Positions 1-11,800 of a stretch of 64,000 nucleotides of DNA are shown in pieces. Location: NCBI RefSeq assembly GCF_901709675.1, contig NC_051106.1, forward strand, positions 10,550,001 to 10,614,000, in the 5' to 3' direction. Position numbers and translations under genes: made by a program. Within the stretch, counting starts at the first letter, position 1. Each line of letters opens with the position of its first letter. Source of the DNA: Syngnathus acus. Lineage: Eukaryota > Chordata > Actinopteri > Syngnathiformes > Syngnathidae. The notes below the pieces were generated by a model. It was not told the DNA's origin, made no database searches, and saw nothing but the letters and a program-made list of their open reading frames with translations.

Positions 1-1075
1 GACATTGGCTTCCATTTGTATGTTCGGTCAATTCCGGGACTGAAGAAAAATGAATAAAACAACACTCCTCTTCCTCTATTTGTCCTGGGTTTCATTAATT
101 TGATTGGCAGACAGACGACGTGGGGCAGATGAGAGTCACGGCTTGCGGTTGCCCTGGCGACGGCCTGCTCTTTGTTACAAGCTGCATTCCTGGCATCTAT
201 CTGACGCGTCTTCTGCTGCGCTCGATCAATACCCCGCCCCGCCCCGCCCCGTGGAGACTGTTGAGCGAGCGGATGTTTGTGCCATGCCAGGGGTGTGAAA
301 AGGAAAGGTGGGTTGGGGGTGGGGGGCACGAAAGAAGAAGCTGAGTGCTGGACTGACTGGTGAGGTCTTGATGGCTTCACTCGCATCCATATCAAAGTAT
401 GCTTTGTGTCTGTCCGGGTGATTTTCATCTGCTTACCTTGCCAGGATTCCACGTTGACACAACTCTTTGAAGGCACTTCTCACATCTCTGAGTTGTTCTT
501 TTTTTCCTCCCCTCGTCAGTGCATTAAAATATTTCCAGCACTCATCACTTCATTGGCAAAGATAGCCCTGAGCAGAATGTAGATACTTTTGGTAATGAGC
601 CAATTATTGCCAGGTTCTCTGGCCCTAGAGGAATATTGTTCTGTAAAATAAAGCATTTCAAAAATACAATGATGTGAGTAAATATTTGCATGTATGTTTG
701 CCCATTCATATGCTATTTTCTGTTGAGCATCAAGCGAGTGATGCTTGAATACAGAGCATAAGAGAGCACTTTTCTCATACTGATAACATGTGTCCCTCCC
801 TCCCTCCCCTTGCAATGACGTGCTCGAAGATTATGGAAGCAAATATTTGCTGCCACTACATTGTTGATTGTCTGCGCCCCAGATCAATTTGAACAATTGT
901 GAACCTGCAAAAGCAAAATGTACACGCACGCGCAGGCATAAACGGCGGTGTAATGAGGGAGGGAGGGAGGCGCCTCATTTGTGGCCACTCTGGTTAGCCG
1001 GCAAGCTTTTGCTGTGATGAACGTTGGCATTTTTTATGAAGCGTTGTAACAAATGTCTTTGGTTCTTCCTTCCAG
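1..1075. other. Upstream or intronic sequence before the lingo2 coding exon
   Basis: No coding exon was recognised here. The stretch ends in a pyrimidine-rich tract and an AG acceptor at about 1075, immediately before the lingo2 exon, so at least its right end is probably the last 5' UTR intron of that gene. It holds short purine- or pyrimidine-rich runs (a GGGA run near 955-970 and a CCCT run near 794-808) and a C-rich direct repeat near 231-250. The short open frames on both strands look random. Confidence 0.5.
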
Positions 1076-1148
1076 GGCCCGACGGTGATGGTGTTTTGGA
1101 CGCGTAAGGAGCTGTGCGGCGCCAGCGGGCAACGTGGGTAAACCAGTC

Positions 1149-2702
1149 ATGCGGCGCTACCACATCCTTGCGGGTGGGGCCGTGCTGCTTCTCCTGGCCG
1201 GACTGGCCCTGAGTTGCCCCGCCCGATGCGAGTGCTCCGCCCAGAGCAAGTCGGTGAGCTGCCACCGCAAGCGTCTCGCCGCCGTCCCCGAAGGCGTCCC
1301 CATCGAAACGCGCGTCCTGGACCTCAGCAAAAACAAGTTACGCATCATCACCCCGGACAACTTCTCTTCCTTCCATCTCCTGGAAGACCTGGATCTCAGC
1401 GACAACCTGATCAGCGTGGTGGAAATCGGATCCTTTCGCTCTCAGCTGGCTCTGCGCTCGCTCAACTTGCGCAGTAACGCCATCCAGCTGGTTCCGGCGG
1501 GCGTGCTGTCGGGCCTGGGCAACCTCACTGGCCTCGACCTCAACCACAACAGACTTGTGGTTCTGCTGGACCACGCCTTCCAAGATCTGCGCAAGTTGGC
1601 GTCCCTCCAGGTGGGCGACAACGAACTGGTTTTCATCTCCCAGAGGGCCTTCGTGGGATTGAGCGGACTGCAAAGTCTGACCCTGGAACGCTCCAATCTC
1701 AGCGCGGTGCCGACCGAGGCTTTGGCGCATCTCCGCAACCTGGTGGAACTGCGAATGCGCCATTTGAGCATCGCTTTGCTCAAGCCGTTCTCTTTTAAAA
1801 GGCTCTCGCGTCTGTGCCGACTGGAGCTGGACTATTGGCCCTGGTTGGACAGCCTCCCCCCTCTGTCGCTGCACGGCCTCAACCTCACCCAATTGTTCCT
1901 GACCAACACCAACGTGTCCGCCTTCCCCGGCGCGGCCTTGCGCCACCTGCCCTACCTCACTCACCTCAACTTGTCTTTCTCCCGAATCGGGCATATCCAT
2001 CAAGGCGAGCTGGGGCACTTCCCGCACCTGACGGAGCTTCGTCTGCAAGGGGCTCGGCTGCTTTCCATCGAAGTGGACGCATTCGTCGGCCTGGTGTCCT
2101 TGCAACTCCTGGACGTGTCGCAAAACCGCCTGGACTCTCTGGAGAGGGGAGTTTTCGCCTCGCCCGACGCCCTCCAGAGGCTTTGTCTGGGCGGCAACCC
2201 CTTGGTGTGTGACTGCAGACTGCTTTGGTTGCTGAATAGCCACAAGCCGCCCTCCCTCCATATTCTCGACCTCCAGCCCCAGTGCAGCGCCCCCGAGTAC
2301 CTGTCGGGCAAAACTCTGCGCGAGCTCAAGGAGCCGCTGGTCTCTCGCTACATGACCTGCACCGAGCCGCGAATCGGAGCCAACGCCACGCAGTTGCTGA
2401 TGGCCCACGAGGGTCAGCCGGCCCGCTTGAGCTGCGCGGCCGAGGGAGCGCCCAGGCCTTCGGTGGTCTGGATTACTCCTCACAGACGCTACGTGACGGC
2501 CAAGAGCAGCGGCAGGGTGGAAGTCGGAGCGGACGGCGCGCTGGAGATCAAGGCGGCCGAGCTGCACGACAGCGGGCTGTACCGCTGTATCGCCAGCAAC
2601 CCCGCCGGCAACGCCAGCTTGTCGGCCTCCTTGGCCGTCAAGGGTCTGGGCCTTAGGGACGGCTTGCGCGGTAGCAACAGGAGCTCAAATTACATGGCAA
2701 AC

Positions 2703-2733
<31 letters not shown>

Positions 2734-2993
2734 CTTGGGGGAACGGCACCGTGTTGTACAACATGACGGTCCCCATAGACATCAAGACTATCATTATATC
2801 CACGGCCATGGGTTGCCTGTCCTTTCTAGGCGTGGTGGTTTTCTGCTTCCTGCTTCTGTTTGCCTGGAGTCGAGGCAAAGGACGCCATAAGAGCAACTTT
2901 GATATCGAGTACGTCCCGCGCAAAAGCAACGGGGCCTCGGCCGAAGCCGCGGAAAGCAGCGGCCCCCGACGGGTCAATATGAAAATGATTTGA
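1149..2993 (+). CDS. lingo2: LINGO2-type leucine-rich repeat and Ig-domain membrane protein
   Basis: Single-exon CDS of 614 codons, typical of the LINGO family. It encodes a type I membrane protein of neurons that acts in cell adhesion and signalling. Seen: signal peptide at about 1-23, a cysteine-rich LRR N-cap starting CPARCECSAQ, about twelve 24-residue leucine-rich repeats, an LRR C-cap (NPLVCDCRLLW), one Ig-like domain (about 415-505), a ten-serine run, a transmembrane helix at about 547-573, and the family tail ending NMKMI. LINGO2 is preferred over LINGO1, 3 and 4 because the N-cap (CPARCECSAQ, then SVSCHRKRL) and the GPRRVNMKMI tail resemble human LINGO2, and because C9orf72 lies close by as in human. 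The open frame extends five codons upstream to a GTG at 1134; the ATG at 1149 is taken as the start. An AG acceptor at 1075 implies an upstream noncoding exon. A second fish lingo2 paralog is possible. Confidence 0.9.
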
Positions 2994-4175
2994 ACGGGAA
3001 AACAAACCGTGTTGTCGTATAGTGGCTGTGGATGAAGTGGATTGCGTGCATTTCAAAGTGAAACCGTCAACGTGTTGATATGACTAATGTCCTTGCGTTA
3101 CATGGAATATAATACTATAATCGACATATCAATATGGAGTGTTGCACTTGGCATGTGTATCAGTGGTGATGTGATGAGTCATGATGTTGTCGATTATCCG
3201 TGACATCAAAGTGAAGGGCGGACGGGACGGGGCGGGGGTCTTCTGAGCAGCCGCCGGCATTGCTGCAATACGTCAGGACGAAATTGTTTAATACCCATCT
3301 TAGCTGCAGTGTGAAAGTTGTAATCATGTGCGCTGCGCGTGCCTGGCTGTACGTACCTACGTACGTAGGTACGTACGTAGGTACGCATGTTGCATTTGTG
3401 TCTTTCTTTGTGCATGTGCACGCATTGCCTTTCTTATCTCAAAGAAATATTCAAAAGATGGACTGCACATATGTTTTGTATGGGGAAGTGATTCTTAAAA
3501 TGAAGAAATGCTGCATCCGTTTAGAAATGATTGTTGCCCTCATGCAATGAATCCAACTGTTGGGGACTCCACTTAACTCAGGATGTGGAGGCGTCTCCTT
3601 GCAAAGAACACTGGTCAAAAGCTCCCAGCCATGGCACGTTAAAGCTGTTTCATAATGTCATCCATCACAGGCAGTTTTTGCTGCTAGAAGAAAAAAACAG
3701 AAAACCGACCAGAAATCCCTTGATATAATTGCTATAAAAGACTCTGTGACCGGCCGGCCAGACACAACGGCAAAGATTTACTGGCTTGTGTCTGTCCGTC
3801 CGTCCGTCCGTCCGTCCTTTTTTGGACAAGACAAAGTTAAGCCTCAGCGAGTTAGGGCTTCAATGTCCCCTCCTATTTCTTTGATGCCACCTCTTGACTT
3901 CTTTATGGAGGGAGCCTCTGCTTATTTCATAGGTGTCGATTTCAAACTTGTCGTGGATTCTTTCTCGTAATGTTGCGTTTCTTTGTTGGGAAATCTTTCC
4001 AATGTTTGATGTAGGCAATATTGGCTATAAAACTAGTCGCAAGGGCAAGTCCTTTGCATTACGGATGGATGTGGCTGGTGTTTATTTGTGTCATTTTGTT
4101 GTGAGTTGTATAATTGTTTTCATATGATACATTTATGGGTATATTTTCAAAGGAAAATAAATATTAGATGCTTTC
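2994..4175 (+). other. lingo2 3' UTR with AATAAA signal
   Basis: About 1.2 kb of noncoding sequence after the lingo2 stop. An AATAAA polyadenylation signal lies at 4156-4161. The stretch contains a perfect 28-bp palindrome built from GTAC and ACGT units (3349-3376) and a short CCGT run near 3797-3815. The 3' end is inferred from the poly(A) signal only. Confidence 0.55.
3349..3376. repeat. Perfect 28-bp palindrome (GTAC/ACGT-rich)
   Basis: Bases 3349-3376 equal their own reverse complement. The right half is partly repeated directly afterwards (to about 3385). It sits in the presumed lingo2 3' UTR, where the transcript could fold into a long hairpin. Confidence 0.9.
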
Positions 4176-5777
4176 CTAGCATCAGAATAGCGACGTCTGC
4201 TATTCAATATTGACGATGGCATCATTTGGGACCGCTGCTCGAAGGTTAGGACACTTCACGTTATTGCTGTTTGTGGTTTTGACTTTCAAAGGAAATGAAT
4301 GACACATGAAGACGTCTCGACCGAGATGAAGGTCAACATGCCTGCGTACCCGCAGCATCTCTCGCTTGTGGACCAACTGCTGGAGTGGGGAAAGGAAGGC
4401 TTGCTTCAACAGCTGCATACTTCATCACCTGACAAGTCGGATGAAAGGAAATGCACATCCTGCTCGCACGCATTGTTTCATTTTTAGATGGCAAAGGGAA
4501 TGCAGGTTCTCTGTGTCACAAAGACCCGATCAAAGTGCCTCAGAATGCTCTGGGTTTTTTTTTTTTTGGTTTGTTCCATTGTAGGCCGCATTTTACGGAG
4601 GTGGCGCTGTAAACAAGAGATGAGATGCAATGAATCTATTAAGTGGAGTTCCTGGTCCAGGCTCTCGCAAGAATAAAAATCTGTAATTAAGTACAGGATA
4701 GAAAGGCCTTTCTGCTGGTATTCCAAATGATAAACCACAAGCATGAGATTTCTTTTTTTGTTGCAACTTCTGTTAGGCTGTGTTTTCTTTTTCATCGTAT
4801 CATTTTTTTAGGGCCAATGTTGCATTCATGATTACCATTTGGGTCATTTAACGGTAGATGATCTTGATTTGTCATCCATGATTTCAAAAAATGTTTGAGG
4901 TCATGCGAATCATCTCTTCCTCATCTCTTCCATAGATGGTTAGCTACATTATTTGGCATCATGAATGCGAGTTTCGTTGTAATCTCTTGTGCACTGAGCG
5001 ATCCATAGAAATGCTTCAGCAAACTTCACATTCCATGCCTGGAGGCCTAACTCATTCTTTTTTTCCATACATCTCGAATCCAAGTGTCAAGGATACGGCT
5101 TTATAAGCCCCTAGCTGAGGATGGTATTACTTGTGCGTAAAATGACGTCATGACCAATCCCTCCAGGCTCACGTGATGTACAGTGTCAACTCACTTGTCA
5201 CCCCGGAGGGAGGCCCACTTGCAACGCTGCGCGATACGCTCCCTTTTCTGTTATTGCTCGCATCTTTCACACGGCGGCGGCGGCGGCGGCGCACACTGAC
5301 ACTTGCCGCAAGGCGTCTTTTAATGGGCACGTGCTGCTTGGCTTTGACCAGGGCATGGATGATGGCTCAGTAATGCATGGGAAGGCTTTCACCCTTATGG
5401 AAGCCATAATCAAATGTGTGGCATCATGACATTTGCATTTGAAAGGAGCCAGCCAGGCAGTTGGTCTCAAGTCACAGAGCAGCTCTCTAATTGATCCCAC
5501 TGACCACATGGGACGTTATCAACTGTCTCTGTTGCATTTTGTAACACAATACGAGCGGGTCGCACCGGACGTGGCGTCGTGCACCCGGAAGATGACCGGC
5601 CTACGGAGCATGCGTACACTTTACTTAGGACACGGTTAGCTAGCCACGTGTGTCCAGACCAGCTCGGAAGATTCTCGGCATCGTTCTCTTAAAATCGCTC
5701 GCCCTCTCAGCCGGTGTCCGAATGGCACCTTTGTTCGCCAAACATCGTTGAACAAGTGTCGTGATTGTCGTGTGGAA
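4176..5777. other. Intergenic stretch between lingo2 and the zinc-finger pseudogene
   Basis: No gene was recognised. Open frames are short and show no domain similarity. A CGG trinucleotide run occurs at 5272-5290. The GC-rich part near 5550-5640 contains CCGGAAG ETS-like motifs and could be the old promoter of the zinc-finger locus. Confidence 0.45.
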
Positions 5778-7056
5778 ATGTTTGCAAGGACCACAGCAAA
5801 GTACGTGGAGGAAAAGGACCGTCGTCGTCGTCGTCGTTGACGACTGGAACATCTGTGGCTGCAGCCTTGTGTTGTGTTACGCAGAGCTGGTTAGTCAAGA
5901 ACTATTTTCTATTATGAATCCTCTTCCAGTTTGTATGTATACGTTTGACCAGTTTCTCTTCAACTGCAACTTTCATTGATATGATGTGTGTTTGTCTTGT
6001 TTTGCAGACATCAGTGAAGCTATTCGTCCCGAGCAGCAGGAGCCAGAGCGCACTCGCATTAAAGGGGAAGGAAGATGCGGGCAAAGAGGTCCACCGCTTG
6101 AATGAACAAATGGAGCAGACGTTTCTTTGTACCATAAAAGAGGACGAAGAGCCGGAGCGGCCTTGCATGAAAGAGGAGGGAGAAGACATTAAAAAGGAGG
6201 AGGAGGAGGAGGAGGATACCTGCAAGATGCCATTGACTGGTGTTCCTGTGAAGAGTTTAGATGAGGGTCAACGTGAGGGGAGCAAAGGGGCGGAGCCTCC
6301 AAGCTGCAGTCAACAAATGACCAGAAAAGGTCATGCAGACCACTGTGGAGGATCACAAGCAGCTCCACCATCAGATAGTGATGACGTGTCATCACATGCT
6401 TCTGCTGATGAGTCTCAAAACAAACGTAGGCAACACATGAGAATGCACACAAGAAAGAAAAACTTTTCCTGCTCAGATTGTGGCCAGAAATTCTCTCAGA
6501 GGGGACATTTAAAATCGCACACACTGGCGGGAAACCTTTTTCATGCTCAGTGTGCGGACAAAGAATTTCAGCAAAGGGAACGTTAAATAGTCATACAAGA
6601 ATCCACACTGGCGAGAAACCTTTTTCCTGCTTCGTTTGTGGCCCAAAATTCTCCGTCAAAGAAACCTTAAAAATGCACACAAGAATCCACACTGGCGAGA
6701 AACCTTTTTCCTGCTCAGTTTGCGGACAAAGATTTTCAGCAAAGGGAACGTTAAATAGTCATAGAAGAATCCACACTGGCGAGAAACCTTTTTCCTGCTC
6801 AGTCTGTGGCCAAAAATTCTCTCATTTCAAAATGCACACAAGAATCCACACTGGCGAGAAACCTTTTTCCTGCTCAGTTTGTGGACAAAGATTTTCAGCA
6901 AAGGGAGCCTTAAATAGTCATACAAGAATCCACACTGGCGAGAAACCTTTTTCCTGCTCAGTTTGTGGCCAAAGATTTTGAAAAAGTCACGCAAGAATCC
7001 ACACTGGCGAGAACCCTGTCGCCTGCTCAGTCACTCGCCAAAGAGTCGATTGAGAA
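5778..7056 (+). pseudogene. Degenerate C2H2 zinc-finger gene of the teleost acidic-linker type
   Basis: Two exons are recognisable. Exon 1 (5778-5889) starts MFARTTAKY, as I recall for this fish family, but has an in-frame TGA at 5838 after a CGT run. Exon 2 starts at 6008 with ISEAIRPEQQEPE, then changes frame near 6060-6100 into the acidic region and the fingers. Around 6520 a 10-base loss between CACA repeats shifts frame inside the first finger linker. Five or so fingers with HTGEKPFSC linkers follow to 6981; one (about 6805-6845) is three residues short. The last frame ends at TGA 6979-6981 where TCA is expected, and the remaining finger (to 7056) has lost its second cysteine. Live relatives would be nuclear DNA-binding proteins. 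Several independent lesions make a pseudogene more likely than sequencing error; a translated product from the 6478-6981 frame cannot be ruled out. Confidence 0.75.
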
Positions 7057-7711
7057 TTCCGAGTGTGTTGGGGAGATGATCCATGAAGTTTTCACCTTTT
7101 ATTTGAGCAGACTTCATGAGTTTTTGCATCACGAATAATTCTGTCCTATGTACCTTTTGATTGGGATGTTGAACTTCTTTCCTTCACTACAGTGACAAGT
7201 TCATATTTTAGGCCTCAGGATTGTAATAGTTTTGTATTTTTCATTACTTGATACTTGATGTATATTATGTTTTTAGTTGTGGTTTTCAACGGTAACTAAT
7301 CTAAATTTAGATTCAGGGCAAATTTCATCGTTTTTATTTGTGTTTAGGGTTTTGTTTCAGTCCTTGCTCTCTGCACCGGAAAAAGCGAAGCAATCAAGAA
7401 GGGGCCTGACACGCCATATTTGATGCAAAATGAGACAACTCCGGGGAGAAATAGAAAGCTGAGATGTACAATGATTTCAACTCCCCTCCAAAAGTGAGGC
7501 CAATTCTTTTCACTTTGCTGTGAAAATAGATGAAGCAATTACTGAATGACAAAATATGAGCATGTGGAATGCCTTGGAATCATGAAATCAAATGAGAGTG
7601 AATTGTACGGAATGACATTGAACAATGTGGAATCATGTGGAGAAGTATTGAATCTTACGGAATCATGTCGAATGATATGAACCGATGACGTGCGTCATGT
7701 GATACACCTTA

Positions 7712-7905
7712 AGTCAAAGTCAAAAGTCAAAGTCAGCTTTATTGTCAATCCTTCATATGTCAAGACACACAAAGAAACCGAAATTCCGTTTCCTCTATCC
7801 CACGGTGACGAGACATACAAGTAGACGACGCAAAAAAAACAAGAGGCGCAAATAATAAATAAAAAAAGAATAAATAAATAAAATGAGCGATGAATAAATA
7901 ATAAA
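7712..7905. repeat. Dispersed-repeat-like block with A-rich tail
   Basis: The block begins with repeated AAGTCAA units, continues with a TTTATTGTCAAT segment and a CCCACGGTG segment, and ends in an A-rich AATAAA-type tail to about 7905. From memory, near-identical segments occur in high copy in fish genomes, probably as the end of a retroelement. No element family can be assigned without a repeat search. Confidence 0.45.
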
Positions 7906-8113
7906 TGAAATGGAGATTCATGAGATGTGGCTCATTGCCAACATTTGATGACACAAGTAAGGTAAGTATCGTAAACAGCATATCATTAGTTCATTTGATA
8001 CCACGGCATTAACCTCAAACAGATCTAATAGCAGACCTAATTTGGACAATGAAGCCGCCAGTGTGGGTATGAAACCTCCCAAGCTTAACTCTGTTGTGAA
8101 GCACATGGATGGA

Positions 8114-8154
8114 ACCCTGACCCTGACCCTGACCCTGACCCTGACCCTGACCCT
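8114..8154. repeat. Hexanucleotide array (ACCCTG)6.8 upstream of c9orf72
   Basis: Six perfect ACCCTG units followed by ACCCT, 41 bp in all. The array lies about 430 bp upstream of the first inferred c9orf72 donor (8585), so it is probably just outside the transcript. It reads GGGTCA on the other strand and has no GGGG tract like the human intronic repeat. Confidence 0.95.
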
Positions 8155-8380
8155 CCATCTGGCATCAATGACGCACAGGCAAGCGACTGAAAGCTTTCTG
8201 GCTCGTGTTAAACAACACGCACGACAAACGCACGCTAGTATGCTATTCAAATCTGAGTTGTTGGTTTTTTTTGGGGGGGGGGGAGAAAACGTGCACAAAA
8301 TGTTTTTTTTTTTGCACGCAATGTCGGTTTGTTTGCTGGGCAACAAGAACAAGGTTACACGTCCCACGGTCCTTCGCTAG

Positions 8381-8584
8381 AGGGCGTCCGGGAGGGAGCT
8401 CCCTAAAATGACATCATCGATGACGTAGCAGGAAGTCGCTCGACGACAACAAAACCGCACTTGGTTGAAGCACGCAAACCAACCTATCTATCGCCTTCAA
8501 TTTGGCTGCATCAGATCAACACGAAATCTATCTATGTGGTGAATCAGTAACATTAGCTACACGACAACTGCTACGACGAAAGAG
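8381..8584 (+). promoter_or_regulatory. Probable c9orf72 promoter and first noncoding exon
   Basis: A consensus donor (GAG/GTAAGT at 8585) ends an inferred 5' UTR exon. Just upstream, 8409-8429 holds TGACATCA and TGACGTAG, both CRE/ATF-like, around a TCATCGATGA palindrome. No TATA box is obvious. The transcription start is not determined. The next exon begins after an acceptor at 8860 and carries the ATG at 8900. Confidence 0.5.
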
Positions 8585-8899
8585 GTAAGTTACGGCCGAC
8601 TATGGAGCAAAGTGAGCACCGTGAAATGAACTGCTATTCCAATCGTCGACATACAATTGGGCTGGTAATATGTGGGTAATGACTTGTATTACTGCTTGGT
8701 TACAGTCTTTGCAGGCTGATTTGATACAGAAGTCGTTTTTATTGTGCTCTACTGATGCTGTCTGATCAATGTCTATTGCATTTCAGCTCAGACACCAAAA
8801 CATCGTGCACGACTTTGGCTGTGACGTTGAACTACTTGTTGTTGTTTTGACAGTTTACAGACTGACCGCTATCTGGAAGACTGTCACATTTCTACTTCA

Positions 8900-11800
8900 A
8901 TGTCTTGTGGGTGTCCACCCCAGTCACCTGCTGTGGCCAAGTCGGAAGTAGCAATCGAGGGAGAATGCCCACTGCTGGCTGCCACCTTTGCTTACTGGGA
9001 CAATATCCTAGGTCCTCGCGTCCATCACATCTGGGCACCAAAGGCTGATCCTGCCATGTTCCTCAGCGATGGAGACGTGACCTTCTTGGCCAATCACACA
9101 TTAAATGGGGAGATTCTGCGCAGTGCGGAATGTGGCGCGGTGGACGTGAAGTTTTTCGCGCTGGCAGAGAAGGGTGTCATCATCGTGTCGCTCATCTTCG
9201 ACGGTGAGCTCAAGGGGGACAAAAACACCTGCGCCTTGTCCGTTATTCTGCCGCAGACCGAGCTGGCCTTCTACCTGCCTTTGCACACCATCTGTGTGGA
9301 GAGGTTAAAGCATGCTATCCGCAAGGGACGCATTTGGATGCAAAAGGTTGATGCCGCTCGCCACTTTCACTCCTTTTCTTGTTGACTGGTCATCATTGAG
9401 CTTTCATTTGATTCGATAAGGGCTACAACATCGTCGCAGTGCTGAGCTTGGAAATAGTTCCCGTGATGGAGCTGCTGGCGTCCATGAAAACACACAGTGT
9501 GCCTGAAGATATAGACGTGAGTGGCTACTCATCCAGCAAAATGACCAGTCCATTTGTTTCATCCTAATGCCTTTTGCCCTTTACGTTTGCTGCATCCGAC
9601 TAGATCAAAGACACCATGCTAAATGATGATGACATTGGAGACAGCTGCCATGAGGATTTCCTCCACAAGTAAGCGCGTCGTGTCCGTCCGAGCAAACGTC
9701 GGTGCCAAATGAACACCCGCCTATCCATCGGTCCTCCAGTGAGTTGAGGGGCCGAATGGAGCCGAACTTTCCTCCAAAGACCGGGGCTAAATTGCTCAAG
9801 TTGATTGGAGCATCATGGTCTGGAATATTTACGTATTTGAAGGTGAAAGGACATTTATAACAGAAAGGCGTTTAAGAATACAAATACAATCACCATGATT
9901 GAGTGTTCAGTCAGTGTCGATCATGTTTGGCCATATTAAAAGCCATAAACCAGAAAGAGCAGGATGTTTTGCATTTCTTGGCATCAACTCTGATTCATAG
10001 CAAGACTGTTGACTCTCTGCTGGCTGGCTGGCTGCCAGCGGCTGTGGTGTTGCATGACATGGTCATTGACTCCGATTGTCATGTCGAATTTCAAATACTT
10101 GTGGGTGCTAAATTGCATGTCCATCCAGCCGCCAAAGAAATTGGCAACAGCTGGAGTAGCGCTGGAGACTGCCGAATGTCCATGTGGCTATTCACGCCCA
10201 TGCCAATTTTTTGGGAGTGATGGAATTGGCACCCGGCCGGCTCACCGTCTACGGCTATATTACCGAGAAATGCACGGCTGATCAATCTGCTGGAGCCAGC
10301 AAGCGCATAAAAGCCACTTCTTTCTGAAGGACTCAGCTCGTTGGGATTGGGGATAAATTGAACAAGATAAGAAAATTATTGATTGCAGTTTTCTCATCTT
10401 GTTTGTGTGATGCAGGGCCATCAGCTCTCATCTCCAGACTTGTGGTTGTTCAATAGTGGTTGGAAGCAACCCAGAGAAAGTAAACAAGGTAAGAGCGTGC
10501 GTGCGTGCGTGATGATCTAAAAAGTCGACACCCCCCGTGTTAAAATGCCACTTTGTTTTTGTCATATTGTGTCTATACTGGTTTCTCGGCTTTTCAATTG
10601 ACCCCATCTGAAAGGGATTTTCTTTTTTCCCTTCCACCAGATGGTGCGAACGCTTTGCCTCTTTCTTACTGCCACCGAGAAGAAATGTTCTCGCCTTTGC
10701 AAGGCAGACTCATCCTTCAAATATGACACCGGCCTTTTTGTTCAAGGTCTGCTCAAGGTAAGCAACTTCTAAAATGTCAACACTCGATGGCCCGCTACTT
10801 CTATTTTTGTGCGGATGAGACTCTCGTTGGCTCGTTCCTTCATGAATTTGTTTTCGATTTTGCGTAACCGTGTCCGACACGAGGCACCTTAGCAGACTCT
10901 CTCTCTCTCTTGTGTAACGTCAGAGCTCCAACTTGGTGTCGTGGAGCCACGCCAGCATCTCTGGTCCCAGGTCGAAGAGGCCGGCCTCCGAGGGCGGTCT
11001 ATATAGGGGGCAGGTGTTGATGATGTGGTCGGCTGTCTGCTTAGCAGACTGAATGGCACGCACTAAAATATTCATAGCATAACCCAACAACAACAAGAGA
11101 CTCATGAAACAAGCAAGCAAGCAAGCAAGCGCAGACAAACTCAGCAGAGTGTTTCCTCTCTCAAAGTGGCTGTTTTGCACTTTCTTGTTTGGACGCAATC
11201 TTTCATGTCAACGGGAACAACAAATCACAAGGGCATGGATGACAGAGCCTGTGTTCAGGAAGATGAATTGATTTTTGTCTTTTCTTTCTTTCCTTGCATG
11301 GAATAGGAGTTGAGGTCACGTTGGGGAAGGGAAATCACCGTGTGCCTTTTCTGTTTTGTAGGACTCCACCGGCAGCGTTGTACTGCCCTTCCGCCAGGTT
11401 CTCTACTCCCCTTACCCGAGCACACACATTGACGTGGACATCAACACGGTCAAGCAGATGCCGCCGTGTCACGAGCATACTTACCACCAACGTGGCTATA
11501 TGCGCTCTGAGCTCAATACGCTTTGGAAGAGCGACAGCGAAGAGGACATCGCTCCCGACACCGTCATCCCCACCGACGACACTTTCACACCCGACCTGTA
11601 CGTCGATCGGCCGCTTCTCATCTCGTACGGTCGGTCGGCTTTCACAAACATTTGTCTGTACCGTACTTGTTTGTAGGAATATATTTCAAGATGTCATGCA
11701 CCAAGACACTTTGGTGAAGTCCTTTATAGATGAGGTAAGTTGACTTTTTGCGCACTGCACGTCAACTTCTCGGCTGATGGAACATTTCCATTTCCACGTC

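Larger units (their letters stand above)
7057..8380. other. Intergenic stretch between the zinc-finger pseudogene and c9orf72
   Basis: No gene was recognised. It contains GAAT/GGAATCATG-like imperfect repeats near 7560-7680, the dispersed-repeat-like block at about 7712-7905, the ACCCTG hexanucleotide array at 8114-8154, and homopolymer runs (G near 8274-8283, T near 8302-8312). Confidence 0.5.

Noticed and set aside
1338-2567. 409-codon open frame antisense to lingo2
   Set aside because: It mirrors the codon periodicity of the GC-rich LRR exon, has no start context, domain or splice support, and lies wholly inside a well-recognised gene.
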